From Paracoccaceae bacterium (GTDB taxonomy: Bacteria > Pseudomonadota > Alphaproteobacteria > Rhodobacterales > Rhodobacteraceae): 6,135 nt of DNA. Shown in pieces: positions 5,772 through 6,135 of this stretch. The position numbers were made by a program, and so were the translations under genes. Every line of letters begins with the position of its first letter. The stretch's first letter is position 1. The notes beneath the pieces were generated by a model. The model saw only the letters and a list, made by a program, of their open reading frames with translations. It made no database searches and had not been told where the DNA came from. The stretch spans positions 1-6,135 of the forward strand of contig DAOUPC010000182.1 of NCBI GenBank assembly GCA_030626365.1. The letters are read 5' to 3'.

Positions 5772-6135
5772 CCGCCGGCTGGGCAGCCTTAGCGCGCTGC
5801 CGATCACGATCATTCTGGTGCTGTCCTTTCTGGCCCCGATGCTGGTGATCGCCCTGTTTTCTGTGATGCCGCAAAAGGTGTTCAGCCTGGCCAACCTGCC
5901 TGATTTCTCGTCCTTTCGGGTGATCATCGAACAGGGCTATTATAAATCCCTTCTGTGGTCGCTGGGCATGGCGGCGGTGTCGACATTCATCCTGTTTATC
6001 ATCAGCTGGCCGCTGGCCTTTGGTATGGCCAAGGTGTTCAACCGCTTTACGCTGGTGATCACCGTTGCTGTGGTGATGACCCTGTTCGTGTCGGAAAACA
6101 TCCGCCTGTTTGGCTGGGTGCTGACCCTGATGAAA
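5758..6135 (+). CDS. ABC importer permease, PotB-like (3' end cut by window)
   Basis: This is the N-terminal 126 residues of an inner-membrane permease that runs past the right edge without a stop. The ATG at 5758 lies inside the end of the ATPase gene (different frame, 14-base overlap). GAGG at 5748-5751, six bases upstream, supports this start and coupled translation. Hydrophobic segments lie at about residues 13-36, 66-90 and 97-112. The stretch VSENIRLFGWVLTLM (111-125) is typical of PotB-type permeases of the polyamine/opine/2-aminoethylphosphonate group. The conserved EAA loop that contacts the ATPase would lie beyond the window. A second, PotC-like permease is expected next but cannot be seen. 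Confidence 0.9.
   Translation, partial: MERIDRRLGSLSALPITIILVLSFLAPMLVIALFSVMPQKVFSLANLPDFSSFRVIIEQGYYKSLLWSLGMAAVSTFILFIISWPLAFGMAKVFNRFTLVITVAVVMTLFVSENIRLFGWVLTLMK

Noticed and set aside
5544..5927. A 127-codon minus-strand frame over the ATPase/permease junction
   Set aside because: The + strand frames carry clear ABC ATPase and permease sequence with a coupled start, and the minus frame shows no domain.
1..6135. Mobile elements, CRISPR arrays, tRNA or rRNA genes
   Set aside because: I saw no transposase, integrase, long terminal repeats, repeat-spacer pattern or tRNA-like cloverleaf. The window reads as ordinary metabolic and transport operons.

Overview
The window is GC-rich (about 60% by eye), with GC-biased third codon positions and compact, overlapping genes. 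A Tat-exported PotD-type binding protein and an AraC regulator with an arabinose-binding-type sensor domain add to the picture of an alphaproteobacterium, most likely a Rhodobacterales/Roseobacter relative. That placement is an inference from gene style, because no taxonomic marker is present.

Left part (1-2131, + strand): the 3' part of an adenosylcobalamin (B12)-dependent diol/glycerol dehydratase operon. The first gene is cut by the left window edge. It encodes a large (catalytic, PduC-like) subunit fused in frame to a medium (PduD-like) subunit. The small subunit gene (PduE-like) follows with an ATGA overlap. The metal-site residues visible here are conserved, but two substrate-pocket positions differ from the classical Klebsiella enzyme. 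The medium and small parts lack the N-terminal extensions that target Pdu enzymes to microcompartments. A strong GC-rich hairpin plus T-run (2153-2197) ends this operon, so no reactivase gene follows directly.

Middle (2237-3277, - strand): an AraC/XylS-type regulator. It is convergent with the dehydratase and divergent from the transporter. The regions 2132-2236 (terminators) and about 3278-3464 (divergent control region) hold no gene.

Right part (3465-6135, + strand): the start of an ABC importer operon of the polyamine/opine/iron-type (PotABCD-like) family. It contains a Tat-secreted binding protein, a GC hairpin pair in the 72-base gap, an ATPase with a TOBE-type tail, and the first 126 codons of a permease that runs off the right edge. 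A divergently placed AraC regulator commonly controls its neighbouring transport operon, so the regulator, transporter and possibly the dehydratase may form one uptake-and-catabolism module. The substrate cannot be read from sequence. The Asp placed in the dehydratase pocket, next to an importer family that often takes cationic compounds, makes a positively charged diol or amino-alcohol a testable guess.
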